Source of the DNA: Sandarakinorhabdus glacialis | GTDB lineage: Bacteria; Pseudomonadota; Alphaproteobacteria; Sphingomonadales; Sphingomonadaceae | Direction of reading: 5' to 3' | Assembly (NCBI RefSeq): GCF_014643455.1 | Contig: NZ_BMJM01000003.1 | Coordinates: forward strand, 62,001-126,000 | DNA: 64,000 nucleotides | Shown: positions 47,097-56,230 of the stretch, one piece after another | Position numbering within the stretch: position 1 is the first letter of the stretch | Layout of the letters: every line of letters starts with the position of its first letter | Translations under genes and position numbers: made by a program | Notes under the pieces: model-generated | Seen by the model: the letters and a program-made list of their open reading frames with translations, nothing else | Told to the model about the DNA's origin: nothing | Database searches by the model: none

Positions 47097-48107
47097 TCAG
47101 AGCAACCGGCCCATCGCTACCGCCGTATCGGCCATGCGGTTCGAAAAACCCCATTCATTGTCGTACCACGACACCACCCGCACCAGATTGCCGCCGATCA
47201 CCGTCGTCTCGAGCGAATCGACCGTAGACGACGCCTGGTCGTGGTTGAGATCGATCGAAACCAGCGGCTCGTCGGTCCACTCCAGAATACCGACCAGCGG
47301 CCCCTCGGTCGCCGCCTTCTTCAGCGCCGCATTGACTTCTTCCCTGGTCGTATCACGCGCTGCAACGAACGTCAGGTCGATCAGGCTGACATTCGGCGTC
47401 GGCACCCGCACCGCCGACCCATCGAGCTTGCCCTTCAACTGCGGCAGCACTTCGCCAACCGCCCGCGCCGCACCCGTCGTCGTCGGGATCATCGACAGCG
47501 CCGCCGCCCGCGAACGCCGCGGATCTTCATGGATCTGATCAAGGATCTTCTGATCGTTGGTATAGCTGTGGATCGTCGTCATCAGCCCCTTAGTCAGCCC
47601 GAACTCGCGATCGAGCACCATCGCAACCGGCGCCAGGCAGTTCGTCGTGCACGAAGCATTCGAGACGATCTTGTGCTCAGCGGTAAGCTTGTCGTGGTTG
47701 ACACCGTAAACCACCGTCAGATCGACACCCTTGCCCGGCGCCGAGATCAGCACGCGCTTGGCGCCCGCGGTCAAATGCAGCCCGGCCTTGTCGGCGCCGG
47801 TGAAGAAACCCGTGCACTCCATGGCGATATCGACGCCCATCTCGCCGTGCGGCAGCTTGGCCGGATCGCGCTCGGCGGTTACGCGGATGCGCTGCCCGTC
47901 GACGACGATATAGTCGCCATCGACTTCGACGCTGCCGGCAAACGGCCCATGCACCGAATCACGCTTCAACAGCCGCGCATTGGCAGCGGCATCACCCAGG
48001 TCGTTGATCGCGACGACGACGATATCGTCGCGCTTGGCTTCGAGAATAGCACGGAGGACATTGCGGCCGATGCGACCGAACCCGTTGATGGCGACCTTGA
48101 TGGCCAT
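47097..48107 (-). CDS. gap: glyceraldehyde-3-phosphate dehydrogenase
   Basis: NAD(P)-dependent enzyme of glycolysis and gluconeogenesis, 336 residues. The Rossmann segment [18 protein letters not shown], the catalytic [14 protein letters not shown] with the nucleophilic Cys, and [20 protein letters not shown] are conserved. The residue after the second strand (VAINDLG) includes Asp/Leu typical of NAD use. It lies between tkt and pgk, one base from pgk, in the arrangement common to alphaproteobacteria. Confidence 0.97.
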   Translation of the reverse strand: MAIKVAINGFGRIGRNVLRAILEAKRDDIVVVAINDLGDAAANARLLKRDSVHGPFAGSVEVDGDYIVVDGQRIRVTAERDPAKLPHGEMGVDIAMECTGFFTGADKAGLHLTAGAKRVLISAPGKGVDLTVVYGVNHDKLTAEHKIVSNASCTTNCLAPVAMVLDREFGLTKGLMTTIHSYTNDQKILDQIHEDPRRSRAAALSMIPTTTGAARAVGEVLPQLKGKLDGSAVRVPTPNVSLIDLTFVAARDTTREEVNAALKKAATEGPLVGILEWTDEPLVSIDLNHDQASSTVDSLETTVIGGNLVRVVSWYDNEWGFSNRMADTAVAMGRLL

Positions 48108-48195
48108 ATTCGTTCAACTCCATTTTATCGTCCCGGGCGCGCCCCACGACAAGATTACTGTCCCGAGGCGTCCCGGGACTTCCGACAATTCCGCT

Positions 48196-50166
48196 TCAGG
48201 CTGCTAGCCGAATTTTCACCCGCTCGGCAATTTTCGGGCCGGTCAGCCCGAAATGTTCGTACAACGCCTCGATCGGCGCCGAAGCGCCAAAGCTGTCCAC
48301 CCCGATATTGATTCCGGACGTGCCGGTATAACGTTCCCAGCCCAGCGTCACCCCGGCTTCGACCGAGACGATCAACGCGTCCGCCGGCAATATATCGCGG
48401 CGATATGCTAATGTCTGCGCATCGAACGCCTCCCAGCACGGCATCGACACGAGATCGCAGCCAATGCCCCCGGCTTCGAGCAGGTCGGCAGCCGCCAACG
48501 CCACTTCGACTTCAGACCCCGTCGCAACAAACACGACTTTCCGCCCCGCCGCCGCCGCGCGCAGTCGATAGCCGCCCTTCGCGGTCAGATTCGCCCCCGC
48601 CACGGTCCGCAACTGCGTCAAATTCTGCCGGCTCAGCGCCAGCACCGACGGCCGCGTCACATCGGCCAGCGCCAGCGCCCAGGCCTCGGCCGTCTCGACC
48701 GCATCACAAGGCCGGTACACCGCCAGGTTCGGAATCGCCCGCAGCGACACCATATGCTCGACCGGCTGGTGGGTCGGCCCATCCTCGCCGAGCCCGATCG
48801 AATCATGCGTCAGCACATAGACGACCCGCGTCTGCTGCAGCGCCGACATGCGGATCGCGTTGCGCATGTAGTCTGAAAATACCAGGAACGTGCCGCCATA
48901 AGGAACAACGCCGCCGTGCAGCGCCAGGCCATTCATCGCCGCCGCCATGCCGAACTCGCGAATGCCGTAATAAACGTAACGGCCGTCATAGGAATCCGCC
49001 GTAAACGCCTGCTGATCCTTGGTCTTGGTATTGTTCGACCCCGTCAGATCGGCCGACCCGCCAAGCATCAACGGTGCCTGCGGATTGATCGCCCCGAGCG
49101 CAATCTCCGACGCCTTGCGCGTCGCGATCTTCTGCGGCGCCGCGATCAGCCCGGCGATATGCGCCTCGAGCGCCGCCACCGCCGCCGCCGGCATCTCGCC
49201 TGCCATGCGCGCCTCGAATTCCGCCGCGCGATCCGAAGCCGCAAGCCGCGCCTCCCAAGCCGCTCGCTCGACGGCGCCGCGGCCGCCAGCCACGCTCCAC
49301 GCCGCCGCAATATCCTCGGGGATCTCGAACGGTGCATGCGCCCAGCCCAGCGCCGCCCGCGCCCCCTCGATCTCCTTGGCCCCCAGCGGCGAACCATGCG
49401 AGCCACTGGTTCCGGCCTTCGTCGGCGCCCCGAACCCGATCGTCGTTCGGCACGCGATCAGCGTCGGCCGCGGATCGGCCTTCGCCTCGGTCAAAGCTGA
49501 ATCGACCGCCGCGAAATCATGCCCGTCGCACGCAATCACATGCCAGCCAGCCGCCTCGAAACGCAGCGGAATATTCTCCGAAGTCGACAGCGACGTTGGC
49601 CCATCGATCGAGATCCGGTTATCGTCCCACAACACGTTCATCCGGCCCAGCTTCAGATGCCCGGCCAGCCCGATCGCCTCATGGCTGATGCCCTCCATCA
49701 GGCAACCATCGCCGGCGATCACCCAGGTGTGATGATCGACCAGATCATCGCCATAGACCGCGTTCAGATGCCGTTCGGCCATCGCCATGCCGACTGCCGT
49801 TGCCAGCCCCTGCCCCAGCGGGCCTGTCGTCGTCTCGATCCCCGCCAGCTCGAAATTCTCGGGATGCCCGGCGCACGGGCTGCCCAATTGCCGGAAATTG
49901 CGGATGTCCTCGATCGTCGGCCGTTCATATCCGGTCAGGTGCAGCAGCGCATAGATCAGCATCGAGCCATGCCCCGCCGACAGAACGAATCGATCCCGAT
50001 CGGCCCAATGCGGCCGTTTTGGATCGAATTTCAGATGCCGTGTGAACAGCGCCGTCGCCGCGTCGGCCATGCCCATCGGCATGCCGGGGTGCCCCGAATT
50101 GGCCGCTTCGACGGCATCCATGGCCAGGGCGCGAATGGCATTTGCCATGGAGCGGAGATCGGTCAT
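48196..50166 (-). CDS. tkt: transketolase
   Basis: Thiamine diphosphate enzyme of the pentose phosphate pathway, 656 residues. N-terminal domain: ANSGHPGMPMGMADAATALF, VLSAGHGSMLIYALLHL, TTGPLGQGLATAVGMAMAER and the TPP motif AGDGCLMEGISHEA...NVLWDDN. Pyrimidine domain: REFGMAAAMNGLALHGG, THDSIGLGEDGPTHQPVEHM; C-terminal domain with VSVEAGVTLGWERYTG. It is first in the tkt/gap/pgk/fba run. The region upstream to 50386 is shared with the divergent coiled-coil/zapA unit. Confidence 0.97.
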   Translation of the reverse strand: MTDLRSMANAIRALAMDAVEAANSGHPGMPMGMADAATALFTRHLKFDPKRPHWADRDRFVLSAGHGSMLIYALLHLTGYERPTIEDIRNFRQLGSPCAGHPENFELAGIETTTGPLGQGLATAVGMAMAERHLNAVYGDDLVDHHTWVIAGDGCLMEGISHEAIGLAGHLKLGRMNVLWDDNRISIDGPTSLSTSENIPLRFEAAGWHVIACDGHDFAAVDSALTEAKADPRPTLIACRTTIGFGAPTKAGTSGSHGSPLGAKEIEGARAALGWAHAPFEIPEDIAAAWSVAGGRGAVERAAWEARLAASDRAAEFEARMAGEMPAAAVAALEAHIAGLIAAPQKIATRKASEIALGAINPQAPLMLGGSADLTGSNNTKTKDQQAFTADSYDGRYVYYGIREFGMAAAMNGLALHGGVVPYGGTFLVFSDYMRNAIRMSALQQTRVVYVLTHDSIGLGEDGPTHQPVEHMVSLRAIPNLAVYRPCDAVETAEAWALALADVTRPSVLALSRQNLTQLRTVAGANLTAKGGYRLRAAAAGRKVVFVATGSEVEVALAAADLLEAGGIGCDLVSMPCWEAFDAQTLAYRRDILPADALIVSVEAGVTLGWERYTGTSGINIGVDSFGASAPIEALYEHFGLTGPKIAERVKIRLAA

Positions 50167-50303
50167 CGAAAAAAGCCTGAATTAGGTGCAAAAAAGCGCG
50201 GCCGATCAACGCGCCGGCGAATCGCTGCGGACATTGGCCAGACGCCGGCAAGGGCGTCAACACCGACCCGCGACCTTGGATGTAGTTAACCCTATTGATA
50301 TGA

Positions 50304-50332
50304 TTGACGCCGTCTCATAGTTCGCCTTACAA
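50304..50332 (+). promoter_or_regulatory. sigma-70-type promoter upstream of the zapA unit
   Basis: TTGACG (50304-50309), a 17-base spacer and TTACAA (50327-50332). It faces right, toward the small coiled-coil gene and zapA, in the 219-base gap to divergent tkt. The predicted start site is near 50339. Confidence 0.5.
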
Positions 50333-50385
50333 GGGGGCCAGAAGCTCTTGAACTCAAAGGCAAAGACATTAACGATTCGCCGGCC

Positions 50386-50577
50386 TTGATTAACCGTCTC
50401 GAACGCGCATTCGAAAGAATTGAAACGAGACTAGCGTCTCGGGAGACTGAAGTGGCCCGTTTGCGCCGCGTCGAAACCGGTGCCGCGACCGCATTGGCGG
50501 ACCTCGATCAGCTCATCGAGGCAGCCGCTGCATCGATGCCGGTCGCCGCTCCCAAGGACAAGCAATGGGCAAGGTAA
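50386..50577 (+). CDS. small coiled-coil protein upstream of zapA
   Basis: A 63-residue helical protein, LINRLERAFERIETRLASRE then TEVARLRRVETGAATALADL and DQLIEAAAAS, rich in Leu/Glu/Arg heptads. Only TTG (50386) is available as an initiation codon in this frame; the frame is open further upstream, so the true start is uncertain. It overlaps zapA by 13 bases in another frame. Short coiled-coil genes at this place are common in sphingomonads and may act with ZapA in Z-ring assembly, but this is positional inference. Confidence 0.55.
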   Translation: MINRLERAFERIETRLASRETEVARLRRVETGAATALADLDQLIEAAAASMPVAAPKDKQWAR

Positions 50578-50882
50578 CGGTCGCAATCGGCGGTCGTTCC
50601 TATCCGCTGTCCTGCCGCGACGGGGACGAAAGCCATCTGACCGCACTCGCCGCCAGTGTTGCCGACAAGGCCGAGGGTCTGACCAGGTCGCTCGGATCGA
50701 TGAGCGAGGCCCGCCTGCTGCTCATGGCCGCCCTTACAGTTGCCGACGAACTCCATGAAATCCGCGGCGGCGGCGCTCCGATCGTGGTCGTACCCCCGGA
50801 AACCGCGGATCCTGCGGCGGAAGCCAGACTGGCATCGCTCGTCGCCCGCGCCGAGCAGCTCGCCGACGCGCTCGATGGTTGA
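50565..50882 (+). CDS. zapA: cell division protein ZapA
   Basis: FtsZ-bundling protein, 105 residues. The N-terminal globular domain reads VTVAIGGRSYPLSCRDGDES then HLTALAASVADKAEGLTRSL, the ZapA pattern of I-x-I-x-G-x-x-Y-x-L-x-C followed by a helix, and LLMAALTVADELHEI continues it. A shorter C-terminal helix (ARLASLVARAEQLADALDG) would form the coiled coil. 6S RNA and 5-formyltetrahydrofolate cyclo-ligase follow, the same order as in E. coli. Confidence 0.92.
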   Translation: MGKVTVAIGGRSYPLSCRDGDESHLTALAASVADKAEGLTRSLGSMSEARLLLMAALTVADELHEIRGGGAPIVVVPPETADPAAEARLASLVARAEQLADALDG

Positions 50883-50897
50883 TTTCAGCCGCACCTG

Positions 50898-50926
50898 TTG
50901 AGCCGCGGGCCAAGAGCGCCTATATT
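50898..50926 (+). promoter_or_regulatory. sigma-70-type promoter for 6S RNA
   Basis: TTGAGC (50898-50903), 17 bases, TATATT (50921-50926). The predicted start is about 50933, just before the closing stem of the 6S RNA. Confidence 0.6.
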
Positions 50927-50932
50927 GACTTT

Positions 50933-51110
50933 CGGCGGGTACTGCCCGGAACGAGCACCGAGCATCCCTGAGGCGATTCACTATCCTAGGGGGCTGGCCC
51001 TGGGCGGATCCTGGTCCGTCCTATCTGGTTCCCACCTGACGTAAACGGCGTCAGAGGATCTCTCATGCAAACGACCCATGGTGGTCCCGCCACTCGACCT
51101 TGCTCCTGAG
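50933..51110 (+). ncRNA. ssrS: 6S RNA
   Basis: Regulatory RNA that binds sigma-70 RNA polymerase in stationary phase. The assignment rests on the zapA / RNA / 5-FCL context and on structure. GAGCA-CGAG near 50953 pairs with CTCG...TGCTC ending at 51105, a largely open central region follows (GGCGATTCACTATCC and CTGACGTAAACGGCGTCAG on the two sides), and a promoter ends about 7 bases before the proposed 5' end. The exact ends are uncertain by roughly 20 bases; the mature form may start at the closing stem. Confidence 0.7.
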
Positions 51111-51121
51111 CGACAGCCTCC

Positions 51122-51685
51122 ATGCCCCCCGACAAGACCCTGTTGCGGCGCCAGTTCCGGTCGGTCCGGCGCGATCACGTCGCGGCACTTTCCCCTGAAG
51201 ATCGCGCGGCTGCGAAAATCGCCCTCGCTGCGATCGTGGCTCCGCTGCTCCACCCCGGCGCCATCGTTGCAAGCTACGCCGCTCACCGCTCGGAGATCGA
51301 TCCCAGCCACGTCGAGGCACTGGCTCCGCACCTTGCCTTCCCCCGCGTGACCGGCGACAGCCTCGGCTTCTACCGCTGCGCCTGGCCAGACCTCGTTCCC
51401 GGTTTCGCCGGCATCCCGGAGCCCCCGTCAGGACTGCCCCAGGTCATCCCCACGATCGTCCTCGTGCCGCTGCTCGCCGCCACGCCCGCCGGCCTGCGCC
51501 TCGGCCAGGGCGCCGGCTATTACGACCGCGCCCTCGCCGCCCTGCGTGCTGCTGGCCCTGTCCTGGCCATCGGGCTCGCCCATGAGGTCCAGCTGGCCGA
51601 CTGGCTTCCCGCCGACTCATGGGACCAGCCGCTCGATTTCGTCGCGACACCGCGGCGTCTGGTGAACTGCGCCCGGAATCGCTAA
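51122..51685 (+). CDS. 5-formyltetrahydrofolate cyclo-ligase
   Basis: ATP-dependent conversion of 5-formyl-THF to methenyl-THF, 187 residues, cytosolic. N-terminal KTLLRRQFRSVRRDH, the substrate-binding SEIDPSHVE loop, VLVPLLAATPAGLRLGQGAG then YYDRALAAL, the family's G-x-G-x-G-Y-Y-D signature with one Arg/Gln variation, and a C-terminal DFVATPRRLV. It starts immediately after the 6S RNA, the order conserved from E. coli (zapA-ssrS-fau). Confidence 0.92.
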   Translation: MPPDKTLLRRQFRSVRRDHVAALSPEDRAAAKIALAAIVAPLLHPGAIVASYAAHRSEIDPSHVEALAPHLAFPRVTGDSLGFYRCAWPDLVPGFAGIPEPPSGLPQVIPTIVLVPLLAATPAGLRLGQGAGYYDRALAALRAAGPVLAIGLAHEVQLADWLPADSWDQPLDFVATPRRLVNCARNR

Positions 51686-51694
51686 AGCCCGGCC

Positions 51695-51910
51695 ATGGAA
51701 CCAAGCTGGCGCAAACCGGCGGGCGTAATTGGCCTGCTACTCTATCTCACCATCTACGCGGGCATCGTCGCCGCGTTCGCGAACGAACTGTCGCAACTAC
51801 CGACGGCCTTGATGGTCATCGCCTATCTGCTGCTCGGCATGGCCTGGGTGCTGCCGCTGCGGCCGCTGTTCATCTGGATGAACACCGGTCGCTGGACGGC
51901 GCGTAAATGA
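51695..51910 (+). CDS. DUF2842 family small membrane protein
   Basis: A 71-residue protein with two predicted membrane helices (GVIGLLLYLTIYAGIVAAF and ALMVIAYLLLGMAWVLPL) and a conserved tail PLFIWMNTGRW. This is the DUF2842 pattern found across alphaproteobacteria, function unknown. Its stop overlaps the start of the chorismate mutase gene (ATGA). Confidence 0.88.
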   Translation: MEPSWRKPAGVIGLLLYLTIYAGIVAAFANELSQLPTALMVIAYLLLGMAWVLPLRPLFIWMNTGRWTARK

Positions 51911-52203
51911 TACCCGCCGAATGCGAAACCATGGCCGATGTCCGTGCCGGCGTCGATGCCCTCGATCGCGAGCTGGTTGCGCTTCTCGCCCGGCGCTTCG
52001 CCTTCATGGATGCCGCCGCCCGCATCAAGTCCGATCGCTGCGCCGTCCGCGACGAACCGCGCAAGGCCCAGGTCATCGCCAATGCCGTCGACGCTGCGAG
52101 GGCGGCCGGCATACCCGCCGAGGCAATCGCGCAGATGTGGGAAATACTGGTCGAAGCTTCGATCGCGCACGAACTCGGCAAATGGGACAGTCTGCGGCGC
52201 TGA
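51907..52203 (+). CDS. chorismate mutase, AroQ class
   Basis: Converts chorismate to prephenate in Phe/Tyr synthesis, 98 residues, all-alpha monofunctional enzyme. Conserved: VRAGVDALDRELVALLARRF with the first active-site Arg, AARIKSD, PRKAQVIANAVDAARAAGIP and MWEILVEASIAHE. There is no fused prephenate dehydratase or dehydrogenase. A 22-base tandem repeat begins in its last two codons, so the gene's exact 3' end has been remade by duplication. Confidence 0.92.
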   Translation: MIPAECETMADVRAGVDALDRELVALLARRFAFMDAAARIKSDRCAVRDEPRKAQVIANAVDAARAAGIPAEAIAQMWEILVEASIAHELGKWDSLRR

Positions 52204-52276
52204 CTGTGTGTGCACGCGGCGCTGACTGTGTGTGCGCGAGGCGCTGACTGCATGTGCGCGCGGCGCTGATTGGGCG
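52195..52276 (+). repeat. 22-base tandem repeat spanning the chorismate mutase stop
   Basis: CGGCGCTGACTGTGTGTGCA(CG) occurs at 52195, 52217 and 52239, with a partial fourth copy at 52261. The first copy contains the last two sense codons and the TGA of the gene. Copies two and three differ from it by 1 and 4 bases. It is likely a recent slippage product. Confidence 0.85.
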
Positions 52277-52277
52277 C

Positions 52278-52295
52278 CCACCCGGTTGAACCGGG

Positions 52296-52298
<3 letters not shown>
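52278..52298 (-). terminator. hairpin directly after tRNA-Asp
   Basis: CCACCCGG (52278-52285) pairs with CCGGGTGG (52291-52298) around a 5-base loop. The right arm includes the three bases encoding the tRNA's CCA end, so the hairpin starts inside the tRNA sequence. It is placed to end tRNA transcription, although it lacks a T run. Confidence 0.5.
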
Positions 52299-52372
<74 letters not shown>

Positions 52373-52552
52373 AGTTCCCTTGCGGAAGCGGCGGGATAGG
52401 CACCCCCCTCCCCGCTGTCAAGCACGCAACACATTCATCCACAGCATTCTGCAGCATGTGGCCCATTACGCATGTCAGTCCGCATCATCACAGATGACAG
52501 TCCAGTATCATCACGGATGACAGGCCGGCATCACCCGGCTAACCGTGAAGGC

Positions 52553-53458
52553 ATGAATACGACCGCCGCCACCGCTCCAAGTTTCCCCGATCACGCCGGC
52601 AGCACCGGCCGCCTGCTCGACCTGCTCGATGTCGAGCGCATCGAGGACGACCTCTACCGCGGGCAGTCGACCAACGCCGGCTGGCAGCGCGTTTATGGCG
52701 GCCAGGTCGTGGCCCAGGCCTTGATGGCGGCGTCGAAGACCGTCGACCCGTCTCGCCTCTGCCATTCCCTGCACAGCTATTTCATCCGGCCCGGCGACCC
52801 TGCCCATCCCATCGTCTACCGCGTCGAGCGCGACCGCGACGGTGCCAGCTTCACCACGCGGCGCGTCGTGGCGATCCAGAAAGGCCGTGCCATCTTCAAT
52901 CTGGCGGCCAGCTTCCAGGTCGAGGAAGCCGGCCTCAGCCACAGCTTCCCGATGCCGGCCGCACCGCCCCCCGAGGGACTGCAAAGCGACGCCGAATGGG
53001 CGATCGAGAACGCCGATTCCGCCCCGGAGCCGTTCCGCACGATCTGGAAGACCCGCGAGCGCCCGATCGAATTTCGCGCCGTCTCCAAGCTCGACCCGTT
53101 CAACCCGGTCGCTCAGCCGCCGCGTGCCCAGCACTGGTGCCGCGCCGCCGCGCCGGTGGATGTCACGCCGCCGGTCGCCCGCGCGCTGTTCGCCTATGCC
53201 AGCGACATGACGCTGCTCGATACGGCGCTGCTGCCCCATGCCATTGCCTGGAACAACCCGCAGCTCCAGGTCGCCAGCCTCGACCATGCGATCTGGTTCA
53301 ATGCGACCCCCGACCTCAACGACTGGCTGTTGTTCGACCAGGATTCGCCGATGGCCGGCGGCGGCCGCGGCCTCAATCGCGCGCTTGTCTACAGCCGCAG
53401 TGGCCAACCTATCGCCAGTGTCGTCCAGGAAGGCCTGATGCGCCATCGCCCCAAGTGA
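52553..53458 (+). CDS. tesB: acyl-CoA thioesterase II
   Basis: Hydrolyses acyl-CoA to free fatty acid and CoA, 301 residues, double hot-dog fold. N half: LLDLLDVERIEDDLYRGQST then RVYGGQVVAQALMAASKTV, and HSLHSYFIRPGDPAHPIVYR; TTRRVVAIQKGRAIFNLAAS. C half: LFAYASDMTLLDTALLPHAI (the catalytic Asp in Y-x-S-D), HAIWFNATPDLNDWLLFDQD and GRGLNRALVYSRSGQPIASV. GAAGG before ATG 52553 supports that start. The GTG of the Nramp-family gene overlaps its stop. Confidence 0.94.
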   Translation: MNTTAATAPSFPDHAGSTGRLLDLLDVERIEDDLYRGQSTNAGWQRVYGGQVVAQALMAASKTVDPSRLCHSLHSYFIRPGDPAHPIVYRVERDRDGASFTTRRVVAIQKGRAIFNLAASFQVEEAGLSHSFPMPAAPPPEGLQSDAEWAIENADSAPEPFRTIWKTRERPIEFRAVSKLDPFNPVAQPPRAQHWCRAAAPVDVTPPVARALFAYASDMTLLDTALLPHAIAWNNPQLQVASLDHAIWFNATPDLNDWLLFDQDSPMAGGGRGLNRALVYSRSGQPIASVVQEGLMRHRPK

Positions 53459-54753
53459 AGAAGCCGCCGGCACCAGACCCTGCCGCAGCATCAACGACGG
53501 TCCCGCCACGGCGCTTCAACCCCTTCGCCGCGCTTGGGCCTGGCCTCGTCACCGGCGCCGCCGACGACGACCCCTCTGGCATCGCCACCTATTCGCAAGC
53601 CGGCGCCCGCTTCGGCTTCGGCATGTTGTGGACGATCGTCCTCACCTATCCATTCATGGCGGTTTTCCAGCTGATCTGTGCGTCGATCGCGCGCGTCTCC
53701 GGCTACGGCCTCGCCGCCAACATGAAGCGCAGCTTTCCGATCGGCGTCGCGCGCAGCGTCGTCACGCTGTTGCTGATCGCCAATGTCCTCAATATCGCCG
53801 CCGATATCGCCGCGATGGGTGTCGCTGCCGAAATGGTTACAGGCCTTCCCCATCACGGCCTCACAATCGGTTTCGCGCTGCTGTCTCTGCTGCTGCAATT
53901 GTTCGTGCCGTACCACCGCTATGTCAGCCTGCTAAAATGGCTGACCCTCTCGCTGTTCGCCTATGTCGGCGTCGTCCTGCTTGTGAGTGTGCCCTGGGCG
54001 CGAGTCGCATCGGCGATCGTCTGGCCGCAAATGCCGATGACCGCCGCTGCCGCGACCATGGTCGTCGCGATCTTCGGCACCACCATCAGCCCGTATCTGT
54101 TTTTCTGGCAGGCCGCGCAGGAGTTGGAGGACAGCAACGCCCGCAAGCAGCGCCCCTTGCGCCGCGACCACAAGCACGCGGCCGGCGAATTCCGCCGCCT
54201 CGCCATCGACACCTGGGGCGGCATGGCGTTTTCCAACATCATCGCCCTTGCGATCATGATCAGTACCGCCGTCACCCTCAACGCCGCCGGTATCACCAAT
54301 ATCGCCACCGCCGCCGACGCCGCCGAAGCTTTGCGCCCAATCGCCGGCGAATTCGCCTTTGCACTGTTCGCTATCGGCATCATCGCCACCGGCATGCTCG
54401 CGGTCCCGGTCCTTGCCGGTTCAGGTGCCTATGCCTTGTCCGAAGTCATGGGCTGGCAGACGGGCCTCGCGCTAAGGCCGCGCGCCGCCCGAAATTTCTA
54501 CGGCATCATTACCCTCGCCATCGTCGCCGCAACGGCCCTCGATTTTCTCCGCATCGATCCGATGCTGGCGCTGTTCTGGAGCGCCATCGTCAACGGCGTC
54601 GTCGCCGTGCCGGTGATGACCGTCATCATGCTGCTCGCCGGCCGTCGCAGCGTCATGGGCGCCTACACCGTAAAAGGCTGGCACCGTGCCATCGGCTGGG
54701 CCGCGACGGCGCTGATGGCGCTGGCCTCGGTCATAATGTTCGCAACGCTCTAA
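53455..54753 (+). CDS. Nramp-family divalent metal transporter with atypical binding site
   Basis: A 432-residue membrane protein with about eleven helices. Helix 1 carries GAADDDPSGIATYSQAGARF, where canonical Nramp transporters have D-P-G-N. Helix 6 reads FGTTISPYLFFWQAAQELED in place of the canonical M-P-H-N block. So the Asp and Pro are kept but the soft ligands Asn and Met are missing, as reported for Nramp-related proteins that handle other cations such as magnesium. Specificity is therefore unlikely to be a classical manganese/iron one. GTG start overlaps the tesB stop. Confidence 0.85.
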   Translation: MKKPPAPDPAAASTTVPPRRFNPFAALGPGLVTGAADDDPSGIATYSQAGARFGFGMLWTIVLTYPFMAVFQLICASIARVSGYGLAANMKRSFPIGVARSVVTLLLIANVLNIAADIAAMGVAAEMVTGLPHHGLTIGFALLSLLLQLFVPYHRYVSLLKWLTLSLFAYVGVVLLVSVPWARVASAIVWPQMPMTAAAATMVVAIFGTTISPYLFFWQAAQELEDSNARKQRPLRRDHKHAAGEFRRLAIDTWGGMAFSNIIALAIMISTAVTLNAAGITNIATAADAAEALRPIAGEFAFALFAIGIIATGMLAVPVLAGSGAYALSEVMGWQTGLALRPRAARNFYGIITLAIVAATALDFLRIDPMLALFWSAIVNGVVAVPVMTVIMLLAGRRSVMGAYTVKGWHRAIGWAATALMALASVIMFATL

Positions 54754-54764
54754 CCAGTGAGGCT

Positions 54765-54802
54765 ATCATCCCGGGCCACACCCGGGAACCAGTTTCTTCT
54801 CA
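54765..54802 (+). repeat. dispersed CCCGGG palindrome
   Basis: ATCATCCCGGGCCACACCCG then GGAACCAGTTTCTTCTC. CCCGGG arms at 54770-54775 and 54781-54786. It is a copy of the repeat at 14784 and 62063, and lies between the convergent Nramp-family and DctA-type genes. Confidence 0.8.
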
Positions 54803-54815
54803 GCCAAAACGCCGT

Positions 54816-56174
54816 CTAGTCGACATCGGCCTCGACCGGTGCAATCAAATTCGGTGCGCCGAACTCCCGCCGCGTAAACACCGCCGCAAAGCACTCCTCG
54901 TCGATGCCGCCTTCCCAGCGCGAAACCACGACGCACGCCACCGCATTGCCGACGAAATTGGTCAGCGCCCGGCATTCCGACATGAAACGATCGACGCCCA
55001 AAATCAATGCCATGCCGGCAACCGGCACGCTGGGCACGATCGACAGCGTTGCCGCCAACGTGATGAACCCGGCCCCCGTCACCCCCGCCGCACCCTTCGA
55101 CGACACCATCGCCACCAGCAGCAACATCACCTGCTCGCCCAGCGTCAGCTCGGTATTGGTCGCCTGGGCGATGAACAGCGCCGCCAGCGTCATGTAGATG
55201 TTGGTGCCGTCGAGGTTGAACGAATATCCCGTCGGCACCACCAGCCCGACGATCGGCTTGGGGCAACCGGCGCGCTCCATCTTCTCCATCAGGCTCGGCA
55301 GCGCCGATTCGGACGAACTCGTCCCGAACACCAGCAACAGCTCCTCGCGCAGGAACCGGATCAGCGTCAGGATCGAAAAGCCCGCCAGCCGCGCCACCAG
55401 CCCGAGGATGACGAGCACGAACACCAGCGCCGTCAGGTAGAACGTCGCCACCAGCGCGGCGAGATTGGCGATCGAGCCGACGCCATATTTGCCGATGGTG
55501 AAGGCAAAGGCGCCGAACGCCCCGATCGGCGCTGCCTTCATGAAAATCTCGACCAGCTTGAACATGCCCGCGCCAGCCGATTCGAACACCTTCATCAACG
55601 GCCGCGCGCGCTCGCCGACCAGCGCCAGCGCGATCCCGAAGCTGATCGAAAAGAACAGCACCTGGAGCAGATTGCCCTCGGCAAACGCGCCGGCGATGGT
55701 GTCCGGGATGATCCCCGACAGGAATCCGGTGATGCTCGCATCGGCGGCCTTGGCGACATAGATATCGACTTCGCCGGTCACCAGCGTCGCCGGGTCGATA
55801 TTGAGCCCCCGCCCCGGCTGGACGACATTGGCGACGACCAGCCCGAGGATCAGCGCCAACGTCGACAGCGTGAAGAAATAGGCAAACGCCTTGCCGGCGA
55901 CCCGGCCCACACTGCCGACGTCGCGCATTCCGGCGATACCGGTGACGATGGTCAGGAAGATCACCGGCGCGATGACCATCTTCACCAGCTTGATGAAACC
56001 ATCGCCAAGCGGCTTGAGCGCTACGCCGGTACCGGGCGCAAAATGTCCGATCAGGCCGCCGGCGATGATCGCCACGACCACCCAGAAATACAGCTGGCGA
56101 TAAAATGGCCGCCTTTCACGCGCGGCGGCAACAGATGTCAGGATGGCGATGGTCGAACCCCTTTGTCGGTGCAT
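54816..56174 (-). CDS. dicarboxylate/amino acid:cation symporter (DAACS family)
   Basis: Secondary transporter, 452 residues, inner membrane. Family signatures: [37 protein letters not shown] (the serine-rich reentrant loop HP1), [20 protein letters not shown] (helix 7) and [20 protein letters not shown] (HP2) with [17 protein letters not shown]. This is the DctA/GltP/GLT-1 fold; C4-dicarboxylates are the likeliest substrates. The start is the ATG at 56174. It converges with the Nramp-family gene and is followed upstream by a BaiN-type flavoprotein gene. Confidence 0.93.
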   Translation of the reverse strand: MHRQRGSTIAILTSVAAARERRPFYRQLYFWVVVAIIAGGLIGHFAPGTGVALKPLGDGFIKLVKMVIAPVIFLTIVTGIAGMRDVGSVGRVAGKAFAYFFTLSTLALILGLVVANVVQPGRGLNIDPATLVTGEVDIYVAKAADASITGFLSGIIPDTIAGAFAEGNLLQVLFFSISFGIALALVGERARPLMKVFESAGAGMFKLVEIFMKAAPIGAFGAFAFTIGKYGVGSIANLAALVATFYLTALVFVLVILGLVARLAGFSILTLIRFLREELLLVFGTSSSESALPSLMEKMERAGCPKPIVGLVVPTGYSFNLDGTNIYMTLAALFIAQATNTELTLGEQVMLLLVAMVSSKGAAGVTGAGFITLAATLSIVPSVPVAGMALILGVDRFMSECRALTNFVGNAVACVVVSRWEGGIDEECFAAVFTRREFGAPNLIAPVEADVD

Positions 56175-56230
56175 CAAAGAACATCGCCCGCGCGGCGACA
56201 AGCCCCGAGACCCATTTCAGGCCAACGCGT

